Assembly: GCF_003991425.1 (NCBI RefSeq)
Contig: NZ_CP034346.1
Span: 5,455,001-5,519,000 of the forward strand
Reading direction: 5' to 3'
DNA length: 64,000 bases
Source: Paenibacillus lutimineralis
GTDB lineage: Bacteria; Bacillota; Bacilli; Paenibacillales; Paenibacillaceae
Position 1 is the stretch's first letter. Every line of letters begins with the position of its first letter. The translations under genes were made by a program, and so were the position numbers. Positions 53,362-63,173 of this stretch are shown piece by piece. The notes below the pieces were generated by a model, which was not told the DNA's origin, did no database searches, and was given only the letters and a program-made list of their open reading frames with translations.

Positions 53362-55296
53362 TTATCGCAGCAGACGCAATCCATTCAGAATAACCAAGAT
53401 CGTACTTCCCTCATGACCAACGACGCCCAGCGGAAGAGCGATGCCCTGCACAAAATTGCTAACCACTAATGTAAGAATCACACATGCTGCAAACACAAGG
53501 TTTTGTCTAACAATCCGTTTGGTGCGACGTGCCAGGGAGAATGTATCGGCAATCCGCTCAAGATTATCATTCATCAGCACAACGTCTGCGATTTCCAGCG
53601 CTGCACCGCTGCCTCCGCCGCCCATCGCGATCCCAACCGTAGCTGCAGCCAGAGCAGGAGCATCATTGACGCCATCGCCAACCATAACCACATGGCCATA
53701 TTTCTTTCTAAGCTCAGAGACATGGGAAACCTTATCTTGGGGCAAAAGATCACCAAAGACATAATCAACTCCGGCCTCATTGGCAATTGCCTGAGCGGTG
53801 GCACTCCGGTCTCCGGTTAACATCGCGGTGGCAATACCCAGTTCCCGCAGCTTACGAATTGTCTCCTTCGCTTGTGGACGGATATTATCACGCAGGGCAA
53901 TCAGTGCTACGTATTCGCCATCGCATTGAACCATTGATACTGTATTACCCGTTTCTGTTAAAGCTTGCATCCGATTACGCAGCTCAGTTGGCAAACCATC
54001 CGCATCTGCCTCGGCCTTGCCAATCCGCCATTTACGGCCTTCAACCAGAGCCTCGATCCCCCAGCCAGGCAAGTCCTGAAGCTCGTCTGCAGCTCTAAGC
54101 GTAATCCCTTCATCCATAGCCTTGCGTACGATAGCACGGGCAAGCGGATGCTGTGACAAACTCTCTGCCGCCGCACATGCTGCCAACACGGTCAATCGGT
54201 CATATCCCTCCATAACGACGAGGTCCGTGACCTCTGGCGATCCTGAGGTCAATGTCCCTGTCTTATCAAAAGCAACGACCTTCGCTTCACTAAGCAAATC
54301 CATATGCGCGGCCCCCTTGAACAGGACGCCCTTCCTGGCGCTCTTAGACATCGCCGATAATGTGGCGGGCATCACAGAAGCGACGACCGCACATGGGGAA
54401 GCGACGACCAGGAATACCATCGCCTTATAGAAGGCTTGAGACCAGGTCAAACCCAGTACCAGCGGGGTAAATAAGATCAACAATATCGTTATAGCAACAA
54501 CCGATTTGGCGTATATTCCTTCCAACTTCTTAATGAAGCGCTGGGAAGCAGGAGTTTCATTCTGGGCCTGTTCCACCATCGCAATAATCTTCGAGAATAA
54601 AGTGCCTTCTGCCGGGCTAGTCACTTCAACGTACAACGCGCCCTGACCGTTTAGAGTACCCGCATACACTTCATCGCCAGTACTTTTATCAACAGGAATC
54701 GACTCTCCTGTAATTGTTGACTGGTTCACGGAGGATCCGCCGCTCTGTACAACACCATCTGCCGGAATAACCTCTCCTGGCTTCACTAGCAACAGATCAC
54801 CAACGATCAGTTCTCCAACGGCTACCATGGAAATGCCATCTCCATCAACCTTCAGCGCTGTCTCCGGTCTCAAGGCGATCAATGCCGAGATATCCTTCAT
54901 GCTGCGCTCGCTCGCGAATGACTCTAACGCACCGCTAAGTGCAAAGATGAAGATGAGCATCGCCCCTTCGTTCCAATAGCCGATGGAAGCTGCTCCAAGT
55001 GCAGCCGCGATCATCAGCAGATTCACGTCAAGGTCGCGCTCCTTAACAAGCGTCTCAATTCCTTCCCGTGCTTTAATATAGCCTCCAACAGCATATGCAG
55101 CAATGTATACGATGATCGACAGCACATGTGACCAGGTTCCAATTCCCCAGGCCAATAACATAAGCGCCCCACTGCTGATGGCAAATACCATCTCCTTGTG
55201 TTTAAGCAAATGAATCAAATTCATACGCGGCTTTTGGTGTGGAGTCGGCTGATTAACAGAACTAACGGCTGAGTTGGATTTTTGGATGGCTTGCAT
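53362..55296 (-). CDS. P1B-type metal-transporting ATPase, PfeT/ZosA-like
   Basis: A 644-residue metal efflux pump with no N-terminal metal-binding domain, as in PfeT (637 residues in B. subtilis). Motifs: TITGES (about 193), FLVVASPCAVVAS metal site in helix 6 (about 300), DKTGT phosphorylation (about 346), HPLARAI, GDGVNDAPAL (about 543). The SPCA motif and lack of HMA fit the Fe(II)/Co group. In B. subtilis PfeT is PerR-controlled, and perR lies in this window. The leader has a 16-bp perfect hairpin between two Fur-like AATTGAGAA motifs. Actual metal is inference. Confidence 0.87.
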   Translation of the reverse strand: MQAIQKSNSAVSSVNQPTPHQKPRMNLIHLLKHKEMVFAISSGALMLLAWGIGTWSHVLSIIVYIAAYAVGGYIKAREGIETLVKERDLDVNLLMIAAALGAASIGYWNEGAMLIFIFALSGALESFASERSMKDISALIALRPETALKVDGDGISMVAVGELIVGDLLLVKPGEVIPADGVVQSGGSSVNQSTITGESIPVDKSTGDEVYAGTLNGQGALYVEVTSPAEGTLFSKIIAMVEQAQNETPASQRFIKKLEGIYAKSVVAITILLILFTPLVLGLTWSQAFYKAMVFLVVASPCAVVASVMPATLSAMSKSARKGVLFKGAAHMDLLSEAKVVAFDKTGTLTSGSPEVTDLVVMEGYDRLTVLAACAAAESLSQHPLARAIVRKAMDEGITLRAADELQDLPGWGIEALVEGRKWRIGKAEADADGLPTELRNRMQALTETGNTVSMVQCDGEYVALIALRDNIRPQAKETIRKLRELGIATAMLTGDRSATAQAIANEAGVDYVFGDLLPQDKVSHVSELRKKYGHVVMVGDGVNDAPALAAATVGIAMGGGGSGAALEIADVVLMNDNLERIADTFSLARRTKRIVRQNLVFAACVILTLVVSNFVQGIALPLGVVGHEGSTILVILNGLRLLR

Positions 55297-55316
55297 ATTT
55301 ATCTCCTCCTTAAATA

Positions 55317-55345
55317 ATGAGCTAATTGAGAATGAATACTATTGT
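55317..55345. promoter_or_regulatory. Fur/PerR-like half-palindrome near the ATPase start
   Basis: AATTGAGAATGAATACTA resembles the TGATAATNATTATCA family of Fur boxes at about 10 of 14 positions. The TAATTGAGAA part is repeated exactly beyond the leader hairpin. Confidence 0.35.
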
Positions 55346-55363
55346 TAATACCCTAAAAATGGC

Positions 55364-55398
55364 ACATGCTGCTCCGGGAAGATCCCGGAGCAGCATGT
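55364..55398 (-). terminator. perfect 16-bp hairpin in the PfeT-like leader
   Basis: ACATGCTGCTCCGGGA and its exact complement flank a 3-base loop. Four bases later on the minus strand comes TTTTT. It can act as an attenuator or terminator before the ATPase gene. The cupin gene upstream already has its own terminator. Confidence 0.55.
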
Positions 55399-55435
55399 AA
55401 TTGAGAACGATAATCATTTTTGCAATTGTACAATT
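55398..55435. promoter_or_regulatory. Fur-like box and AATTGTACAATT palindrome in the PfeT-like control region
   Basis: TAATTGAGAACGATAATCA matches the 7-1-7 Fur/PerR/Zur-type box at about 12 of 14 positions. It is followed by a perfect 12-bp palindrome AATTGTACAATT (55424-55435). Candidate operators for the metal-efflux gene. Confidence 0.4.
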
Positions 55436-55554
55436 ATTTTTCCTTAGCGAAACTTTGATTTAATTTTAAACCATTCTCGATAATTTGTAAATACAGTTTT
55501 GGTATATACTCCATTGGGTTTAAAGGATCACCACCATTGATGACCGTTGGAAAA

Positions 55555-55604
55555 TAAAATGGAGCTACCCCTAGTAGTAAATACTACTTATGGGATAGCT
55601 CCAT
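55555..55604 (-). terminator. terminator of the cupin gene
   Basis: ATGGAGCTA/TAGCTCCAT arms with inner CCC/GGG and AGTAG/CTACT pairing. TTTTATTTT follows on the minus strand. Confidence 0.75.
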
Positions 55605-55652
55605 CCGGGAAACCCGTCTTAGCATACAAACCGATATATCTAGACCGATACA

Positions 55653-55994
55653 TTATACTTCTTGAGCGTATCTTTCATCCGGAATCGAACTAAGTAAGAC
55701 ATAGAGACTTGTAGGCTCAGTTCCCGTGCAACTGAAAGAAAAGACTTCATCCCCCTCGCAGCGGACCACATCGCCTTCTGAGACAGCTGTATCCTGTCCG
55801 TCTGTCGTGATAACCCCCTCTCCTTGTAGAACCGTCAAATACACAATCGCTCCTGGATGACGATGGGCAGGGAGCTGCTGTCCGGGCATAAAGTTCAGCA
55901 CAAATATAAGGCTCTGCTGATCCTTGAATAAGATCCTCTTCGTAAATTTCTCATTGCTATATTCGATACGTTCTTTCAACGCGATTTTCTCCAT
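55653..55994 (-). CDS. cupin domain protein
   Basis: A 113-residue single-cupin barrel. Motif 1 has histidines in PAHRHPGAIVYLTVLQGEG (about 42-60), motif 2 is GDVVRCEGDEVFSFS (about 74-88) and has lost the usual histidine. It could be a small metal-binding sensor-like or enzyme-like cupin; role unknown. It has its own terminator and sits between the ATPase and metY. Confidence 0.78.
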   Translation of the reverse strand: MEKIALKERIEYSNEKFTKRILFKDQQSLIFVLNFMPGQQLPAHRHPGAIVYLTVLQGEGVITTDGQDTAVSEGDVVRCEGDEVFSFSCTGTEPTSLYVLLSSIPDERYAQEV

Positions 55995-56140
55995 ATTGCT
56001 TCCACTCCTATCCAGCTATTTGTAGGATGTCTCCTCCTCTCTATCGTAGGCCGCAAACAAAGCAAAGATTGTGATTCCATGCACATCTTTTATGACATCT
56101 ATGAAAACGGGCATGTTTGCAATGCATTCGGGGCATAAGC

Positions 56141-56173
56141 AAAGCCGCTACCGGAAAATCCGATAGCGGCTTT
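56141..56173 (-). terminator. terminator of metY
   Basis: AAAGCCGCTA pairs with TAGCGGCTTT around a 13-base loop region; AAAG and TTTATTTTAT flanks. Confidence 0.8.
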
Positions 56174-56198
56174 ATTTTATTAAATAGGATATTTAAGA

Positions 56199-57506
<1,308 letters not shown>

Positions 57507-57610
57507 TTAAATACGAGATTTAAAAACAATCGCATAAAATGTTTTTCATATTCTCTCACATAATTTCTCATTTGAAAACTATAAATCCGATAATTTTTAT
57601 ATGAATTATT

Positions 57611-57638
57611 AAAAAAGGTCGCCGAAGCTCCGGCAACC
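57611..57638 (-). terminator. terminator of the ECF-sigma/ABC operon
   Basis: GGTTGCCGGAG pairs with CTTCGGCGACC and six T follow on the minus strand. Confidence 0.8.
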
Positions 57639-57673
57639 CTTGGTTATAATCAGAAATTATCAATATTCGCTTC

Positions 57674-58540
57674 TTACTTGCTCCGCGTGAATTTGCGAAT
57701 GAAATAAGCATCCTCCATCGTAGGGGAGACTTCATTCCAGCCGTGGAACGGCGCTTCTGCAGCTACAACCCGCAAGACCATCATTCCATTATCCACCTCG
57801 CGAAACTCTATGATGCTGCGATCTGACGTAAAATATAACTGGAACTGATCCTTTGTCAATCGGCCCTGCCATACTTTATACGGCAAATCGGATAACCAGC
57901 TCTCTTGATTCCCGTAAAATCCAGCCTGACCGTGATCCAGCCAGAGCAGTCGATCGCTGGCTGCCTCCCATTCACCAAGCTCATGAACCGCAGCTATAAT
58001 TGTTCGTCCCTCCGCGTATTTATTCAAATAAGCGATCACCAGCTTGCGCTCCGCAGAATCCATTCCGTTCAGCGGTTCATCCAGGAAGAGGAATTGCGGT
58101 GAGGCTAGTAAAGACTGGGCGATGGCAATTCGCCGCTGTATCCCTGCGGACAAACGCTTAATGCGTGTATTCCGGTAAACCGACAGACGAAAATCTTCAA
58201 TCAGGGCTTCGATCCGTTCCAGGTGGTACATCCCTTTGAGCTCTCCTAAATACTTCAGCAGCTTATACACCGTCATATCTTCATACAATTCAATATCGGA
58301 AGGGACATATCCAATTTGACTGCGCAGCAGAGGCAGAGCCTCCTGGGCGGAGCGTCCATCGTATTGGATGCTTCCACCGCGAGGCAGCTGTACCGTTGCG
58401 AGCAGTTCCAGCAGCGTTGATTTACCTGCTCCATTCGCGCCAACGAGTAAAGTAATGCCCCGGGCGATCCGTAGTTCATGGATGCGAAGGGAAAATTCCC
58501 CTACCTTCTGCTCCAACCTCTCAATCGAAATCATACGCAC
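57674..58540 (-). CDS. ABC transporter ATP-binding protein of the ECF-sigma operon
   Basis: A 288-residue ATPase. Walker A GANGAGKSTLLELL (about 34-47), signature LSAGIQRRIAIAQSLL (about 128-143; S-A-G instead of S-G-G), Walker B FLFLDEPLNGMDSAE (about 148-162). The C-terminal half is the extra domain typical of export-type ATPases. It overlaps the upstream membrane gene (coupled). The start is GTG 58540 or ATG 58534. No separate permease follows, so the membrane protein upstream may be its partner. Confidence 0.82.
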   Translation of the reverse strand: MRMISIERLEQKVGEFSLRIHELRIARGITLLVGANGAGKSTLLELLATVQLPRGGSIQYDGRSAQEALPLLRSQIGYVPSDIELYEDMTVYKLLKYLGELKGMYHLERIEALIEDFRLSVYRNTRIKRLSAGIQRRIAIAQSLLASPQFLFLDEPLNGMDSAERKLVIAYLNKYAEGRTIIAAVHELGEWEAASDRLLWLDHGQAGFYGNQESWLSDLPYKVWQGRLTKDQFQLYFTSDRSIIEFREVDNGMMVLRVVAAEAPFHGWNEVSPTMEDAYFIRKFTRSK

Positions 58541-59384
58541 CGTTGCTCCCGCCCGCTCCCGAGCGGATAATTCTACTACGATAATAGGAACGAACCAGCA
58601 ATACCAATCCGATCAGCAGCATGATTCCGTCCAGCGCAGATCCGTGCTCTACCTTGAACTGATGGAAACGGAAATACTCATTGAATATGAACCACATCAC
58701 GTACACGGTGCTGGCACAAATGATCCCCAGCCTCATTCCTCTGCGAAATAACACATACATGGCAATTCCTCCGATCAGCAGTGAAATTCCAAGCCACTGC
58801 AGTAGAAATGGAATGAACGGGATATGATATTCCCCGGCTACAGTAACCCGGATCCCAACAATCGCCGAACTGATCAGGGCCCAGCTTAGGATGAGTCCCA
58901 TGATCATTAGCATCCTGCTATACAGTACCAATGCCGGTGGATATGGAGTTATGCTCTCAACAGCCCGCATCCCAGGGTTCCATGAACGGTAACTGAACAG
59001 CATGCAGGCAATAAGCAGAAGCGGTGTGATAACAGGAAACAGACTGGTTGGTACAATATCAGCAAGAACGAAGCTGCTCAGAGGGCGTTTGGGATCCACT
59101 AGTAAAATCAGCATCAAAAATACAGCTGATCCTGTTAATACGAGTGTCTTCCAGTTCATAAGGAACTGGCTGCGCAGCAGTCTCCACAAGGAGGGTTCTT
59201 CCACCTGCGTATTAAACTGTAGCGACTTGGCCTGACTAGCTCTTAATACGTCAAACTCCGGTTGAAGCGCAGCAATAAGGGCCCCTGTCTCTGCTGGGGA
59301 TGGCGGCGGCATAACCGCTTGACGAAGCGGTTCGGACAGTTCCTGCTCCAATTGCTTCAATTCCTGGTCAATGGAAGGTCTCAT
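58521..59384 (-). CDS. membrane protein downstream of an ECF sigma factor, possible anti-sigma/permease
   Basis: A 287-residue protein not assigned to a named family. A cytosolic N-terminal part (about 1-78), rich in Glu/Gln, could bind the sigma factor. Six to seven helices (about 80-265) follow, ending in RIIRSGAGG. The arrangement sigma - membrane protein - ABC ATPase suggests an anti-sigma, a permease, or both. ATG after GAGGTG at seven bases; overlaps sigma by 17 bp and the ATPase by 14-20 bp. Confidence 0.6.
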   Translation of the reverse strand: MRPSIDQELKQLEQELSEPLRQAVMPPPSPAETGALIAALQPEFDVLRASQAKSLQFNTQVEEPSLWRLLRSQFLMNWKTLVLTGSAVFLMLILLVDPKRPLSSFVLADIVPTSLFPVITPLLLIACMLFSYRSWNPGMRAVESITPYPPALVLYSRMLMIMGLILSWALISSAIVGIRVTVAGEYHIPFIPFLLQWLGISLLIGGIAMYVLFRRGMRLGIICASTVYVMWFIFNEYFRFHQFKVEHGSALDGIMLLIGLVLLVRSYYRSRIIRSGAGGSNGAYDFD

Positions 59385-59985
59385 GCTGGAGCACCTCTCT
59401 TTCTTGTTTTTTCTCTGGTTCTCTATATTCCGTTAAATGAATCTCTTCTCGCTTGACAAGTACTCGTTTTAATTTGCGCAGTGCGCCGTACAGGTGTGAT
59501 TTGACAATGCTGAGCGGAATGTCCATCAACTCGGATATCTCCTGTAACTTAAGGTCATGAAAGAAACGCATGCGAACAACCTCTTGTTGGATCTCAGGCA
59601 GCCATTCCAGCGATTCGGCAACCGCCTGGGCCCGTTCCTGCTTCTCCAACAGCTCATCAGCACTGGGAGACGGATCGGCCTCCTCCGGCATCTCTAGAGC
59701 AGCTGTCTGCTCAGAGCGGTAAGAAGCAGTACGCCAGTAGTCCCGGCATAAATTAAGGGCTACCTTGTACAGCCAAGGACGTAGCTGTTCCAGCTCGCCA
59801 TATCTCTGTAAATGCCGGATCAAGCGGATAAATGTCTCTTGTACAATGTCTTCCGCCTTGCTTCGATCTTTAAGCTGCTGCGCAACATAGCTAAGCAATG
59901 GTCCATGATAGCGCGTTACCAGTAGCTCGAATGCTTCCTGATCTCCTTCGGCCATTTGCTGTGCCAATTGTTGATCGGATATCAT
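59368..59985 (-). CDS. ECF RNA polymerase sigma factor
   Basis: A 205-residue sigma factor. Sigma-2 (about 15-85) has AEDIVQETFIRLIRHL and LRPWLYKVALNLCRDYWR. Sigma-4 (about 120-175) has FFHDLKLQEISELMDIPLSIVKSH as helix-turn-helix. The C-terminus is a charged tail. The start is ATG 59985, six bases after GAGGGGG. The longer frame to 60126 runs through repeat K and is rejected. Palindromic element K lies directly upstream with only about 25 bp between, so any promoter must be in or before the element. It is distinct from SigY. Confidence 0.87.
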   Translation of the reverse strand: MISDQQLAQQMAEGDQEAFELLVTRYHGPLLSYVAQQLKDRSKAEDIVQETFIRLIRHLQRYGELEQLRPWLYKVALNLCRDYWRTASYRSEQTAALEMPEEADPSPSADELLEKQERAQAVAESLEWLPEIQQEVVRMRFFHDLKLQEISELMDIPLSIVKSHLYGALRKLKRVLVKREEIHLTEYREPEKKQEREVLQHETFH

Positions 59986-60008
59986 TTCTTTCCCCCTCTT
60001 CTTACTAA

Positions 60009-60308
60009 TTCGTATGTGTTCAAAAAGGTCGGTTTTCAGCACCGAGAAGGTTGGATGAAGCGAGGGTCTGAGGAGCGGAACGTACGTAGTGGGTACGTGA
60101 GCACCGGAAGACCCGGCTAAATTCAAGATTCGATGTCGAATATGCTCTCCGTGTTACTTCGTGTTAGATATAGGATTTATAAGTTATCAACGGAGTTGAT
60201 GAAATTCTATATCGCAAGAAAACCTACCTCTGAATCGCGGTCGCTCAGCCTTGAATTTGCCTCGATTGGTTTTCTTATCAAAAGCGGACTTTTTGAACAA
60301 CCTCTATT
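60009..60308 (-). repeat. palindromic interspersed element, long copy K
   Basis: About 300 bp, minus orientation. GTGTTCAAAAAGGTCGG, TTTTCAGCACCGAGAAGG, GCGTACGTAGT, a core with GATTCGATGTCGAAT, the GATATAGGATTT ... AAATTCTATATC module, the AAGAAAACC ... GGTTTTCTT module, AAAAGCGG and ACTTTTTGAACAACCTCTA. It overlaps the TAG stop of the gene upstream and fills the gap to the sigma gene. Confidence 0.88.
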
Positions 60309-61026
60309 CTTCTTCCTTTCCGATCCATCTCTCCCGATAACCAATTAGCCATAATGCTATAGTCAGCAGTAGTGCTGAGGCAAGCAGTAGAACCAACCGA
60401 TTGATCGGAAAGGAAGCCTCTTGCGGCAAGTAGGCTGTGTACAGTGTGAAAGATGACAACAGACTACCGCCGCTTATTGTATCTAATATCCAAAGTGCGA
60501 AGCCAGCAATTATACCTCCATAAATGCTGCGAAAGATGATAATTGCTGCCATCGTTAACGAGGCCAGCAGCAAGTAGGCCGGTAGGACTTGTATCAGCAG
60601 TTCCGGCATGCTTGCCGCACGGAATGCACCTTTTGCCCCATTCCAGGGATACATATCCGTACTTATCTCCCCGTACTTGAATAGATACACCATCATCCAC
60701 AGCAGACTGGCCAGCACAGATAGCAGCACTACATTCAACCATTTACGCAGGGCGATAAGCCGAAGCGATATGGGATAGGTGGAGATAATCTCCATCCCCC
60801 CGCCACCAATTTCATGCTGGAACATCAGGATCGTAAACATGATTACGAGCGGGAACATCCCCATCTCTGCAATGTAATTCACCGCTCGTGGCTTATCGGG
60901 CTGACCGGTAATAATCCCTAACAAATAGGAAATCAACAGAATAATCGTTAACAAGGCGACAGGCTGTTTATACAATCTCCAGTCGAAGCGGGAACCACGG
61001 CAAAAGTGTTTAAGCACCATTCTCAT
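60304..61026 (-). CDS. ABC-2 type permease subunit
   Basis: A 240-residue membrane protein with about six helices and a cytosolic N-terminus (VLKHFCRGSRFDWRLYKQP). The motif EMGMFPLVIMFTILMFQHEIGGGGMEIISTYP lies near residues 55-85. The start ATG 61026 overlaps the preceding stop (ATGA). It is likely the second permease of the transporter with the fused permease-peptidase-like protein. The stop is a TAG at the edge of repeat K. Confidence 0.75.
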   Translation of the reverse strand: MRMVLKHFCRGSRFDWRLYKQPVALLTIILLISYLLGIITGQPDKPRAVNYIAEMGMFPLVIMFTILMFQHEIGGGGMEIISTYPISLRLIALRKWLNVVLLSVLASLLWMMVYLFKYGEISTDMYPWNGAKGAFRAASMPELLIQVLPAYLLLASLTMAAIIIFRSIYGGIIAGFALWILDTISGGSLLSSFTLYTAYLPQEASFPINRLVLLLASALLLTIALWLIGYRERWIGKEEE

Positions 61027-63173
61027 TCGCCCATCACCTTCTTCCACTGCTCCTCCCATGCTGAATAAGGGATCGGGCGGTTCTGTTCCAACCCAGAGGC
61101 TTCTTGGTCCAATCCAATCGGAATCTCCAATCCTTGGACATAGAAGTGTTTCAGTAATTTTTTAATCTGATCGTACTTACCGAGCTTCACTGCTTCATCA
61201 ACCTGTTTACGCATTTGTATCCCGAGTTCCTTCTCGTCTTTGTCCCAATCCCTCGCATATAACTCCGATATCATATACCCGTTAATATTTTTCTCCTCAT
61301 TGAGTAATCCATTCTCGCAATAATACACATACCATAGGAGCGCCCGAAGTTGCATACGTATATCGCCCTGAACGTCGTCTATTAAATAGTCGCCGAGCCT
61401 CGTACCAACCAGCATCCTGTTTACTATTATCTGTGACATGTATTCCTGATCGACACTAATGTAGTTCAGAACATATGCATTGTTCTCAGTATCAGGATGG
61501 TTGTAATTCTGGTACGGAACAAAAAGCAATTGCTTAACCTTCCGTGCATCGGTGGGCAGCCATGCGTTGAAGTATTGATCCAATTCATTGATTCTCTGCA
61601 CGATCTGCTCCGTCCATACCTTGCTGTATGGAGTATACACGACATGCAGTGGTGTTGTACCTTGCTCCAGTTCCTCCAATTCTCCCCCGAATAGGGTCAC
61701 GCCATCATGAACCTCGCCGGAGTAAACCTGCTCACCGGATTCACGGGTGATTTCAGTAAGACTTGTGTATAACGGCTTCTCAAAACCGCTGAGCGTCAGT
61801 TTGAAATCCGATCTAGGAAAGCCTAAATTCGTAAATATCGAACCCAGCTCAATACCATCTTGATCCCTCAGGTAAATAGGCTGATCTCCTGGTATTGGAT
61901 ACCAGGCAAGATAACCGGGCAAGAATACGTCCTCTCCCTTAACAAAAGCATAATATCTTCCTGTACCACGGGAGGTCTTTGAATAATCCAAGACCTTTCC
62001 GGAATAGCTCATCTCAACCTTCAGCGGATCCGTCACAACTTGGGATAATTCAAGACTTAACTTCTCCCCTTGCCGCTTCACTGTTACTTCCTGACCGTTA
62101 ACTTTGACATGCCGAATCTGGAACATACGGTTCAGTGTCAAAGGTAGTTCCGTCTTCCCGACCAAATCATCGGCCGGTATGTTCATCGTCACTTCAGCCT
62201 GCAAAGTATCATCCTTCAGCTTCTGCAAACGAATGTCGTAGTCCTTGACACCATATATCTCAGGTTGTCTGTCAAATTGAATATTTTCTAATTTATACAA
62301 TGATGGGTCTGCTAATCTATTCTTATCCATCTTATTTAGTCCTTGCCAGATCATAGCATAAGGTACAAATACTGCTGCCGCGAGCATAACCGAGCAAATG
62401 CCCAGTCCCCATGTTCGTCTGCGATGCTTGCTTGGGCGCAACTGCTGCAGTACTGTTACTCCGATAACGAGCAGCATCAACGTGAAGGCGAGGACAAACA
62501 GATGGGAACTGTGCAGCTCGTCCTTTGCCAGAACGAGTCCCCATGTATCCGTGTAATTACCGCTACCAACAAACAATTGGCTGAGGTGAAAAGTGCGCAG
62601 TATATCCAGACTAAACCGTTCCAAAATGAATATTTCCATGAAAAAGGTGCCGAACATCCATGCACAGAAGCCAATTAAATAGACGATCCGGTTAGGAATG
62701 CAAATCGCCAGTAACATAGCAAGTGCTAAAGTGACCGCATAAGACACTTCAAAGTTTGCGGTGAAGAACATCGTATATTGCATCGTAATCTGAGATGTAA
62801 CCTGCTGCGATGAGAACCAGAAATAGATTCCACCGGCAAGAACTGTATAGCTCGTAAAATAGAGCAATCCGGCCATATATTTCGCCGAAATAATCGTTCC
62901 ATAGGACACCGGTAATCCGGCGCTCCATTCATAGGATGGTCGTCTGACATCTCTACGGATCGTCAGGATACCAAGCAGCATGACAAGACCCAAGGACATG
63001 GTATGAAGCATCGAATAATAACTGTAGGCTTCAGAAAACAAATGATCCGTAGGCTTGATTCTACTTAGACTCCACCAAAGTAGGGCGCCAAATAGGAAAG
63101 GCAGGGCAATTATAGACGGTCGGCGCAAAATCATGTCCAGCTCGAAGCGGAATTGACGCAGCCATTTATGCAT
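61023..63173 (-). CDS. ABC permease fused to M1-peptidase-like extracytoplasmic domain without catalytic motif
   Basis: About 716 residues. The N-terminus resembles ABC-2 permeases with six or seven helices (about 18-290). The C-terminal about 420 residues resemble the beta-domain plus helical region of M1/gluzincin aminopeptidases (LYKLENIQFDR, YFNAWLPTDARKVKQLLFVPYQNY). However, I find no HExxH zinc motif, so the enzyme part looks inactive or diverged. The start ATG 63173 overlaps the ATPase stop; the frame to 63209 is rejected. This permease-peptidase fusion arrangement is known in other bacteria. Confidence 0.7.
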   Translation of the reverse strand: MHKWLRQFRFELDMILRRPSIIALPFLFGALLWWSLSRIKPTDHLFSEAYSYYSMLHTMSLGLVMLLGILTIRRDVRRPSYEWSAGLPVSYGTIISAKYMAGLLYFTSYTVLAGGIYFWFSSQQVTSQITMQYTMFFTANFEVSYAVTLALAMLLAICIPNRIVYLIGFCAWMFGTFFMEIFILERFSLDILRTFHLSQLFVGSGNYTDTWGLVLAKDELHSSHLFVLAFTLMLLVIGVTVLQQLRPSKHRRRTWGLGICSVMLAAAVFVPYAMIWQGLNKMDKNRLADPSLYKLENIQFDRQPEIYGVKDYDIRLQKLKDDTLQAEVTMNIPADDLVGKTELPLTLNRMFQIRHVKVNGQEVTVKRQGEKLSLELSQVVTDPLKVEMSYSGKVLDYSKTSRGTGRYYAFVKGEDVFLPGYLAWYPIPGDQPIYLRDQDGIELGSIFTNLGFPRSDFKLTLSGFEKPLYTSLTEITRESGEQVYSGEVHDGVTLFGGELEELEQGTTPLHVVYTPYSKVWTEQIVQRINELDQYFNAWLPTDARKVKQLLFVPYQNYNHPDTENNAYVLNYISVDQEYMSQIIVNRMLVGTRLGDYLIDDVQGDIRMQLRALLWYVYYCENGLLNEEKNINGYMISELYARDWDKDEKELGIQMRKQVDEAVKLGKYDQIKKLLKHFYVQGLEIPIGLDQEASGLEQNRPIPYSAWEEQWKKVMGE

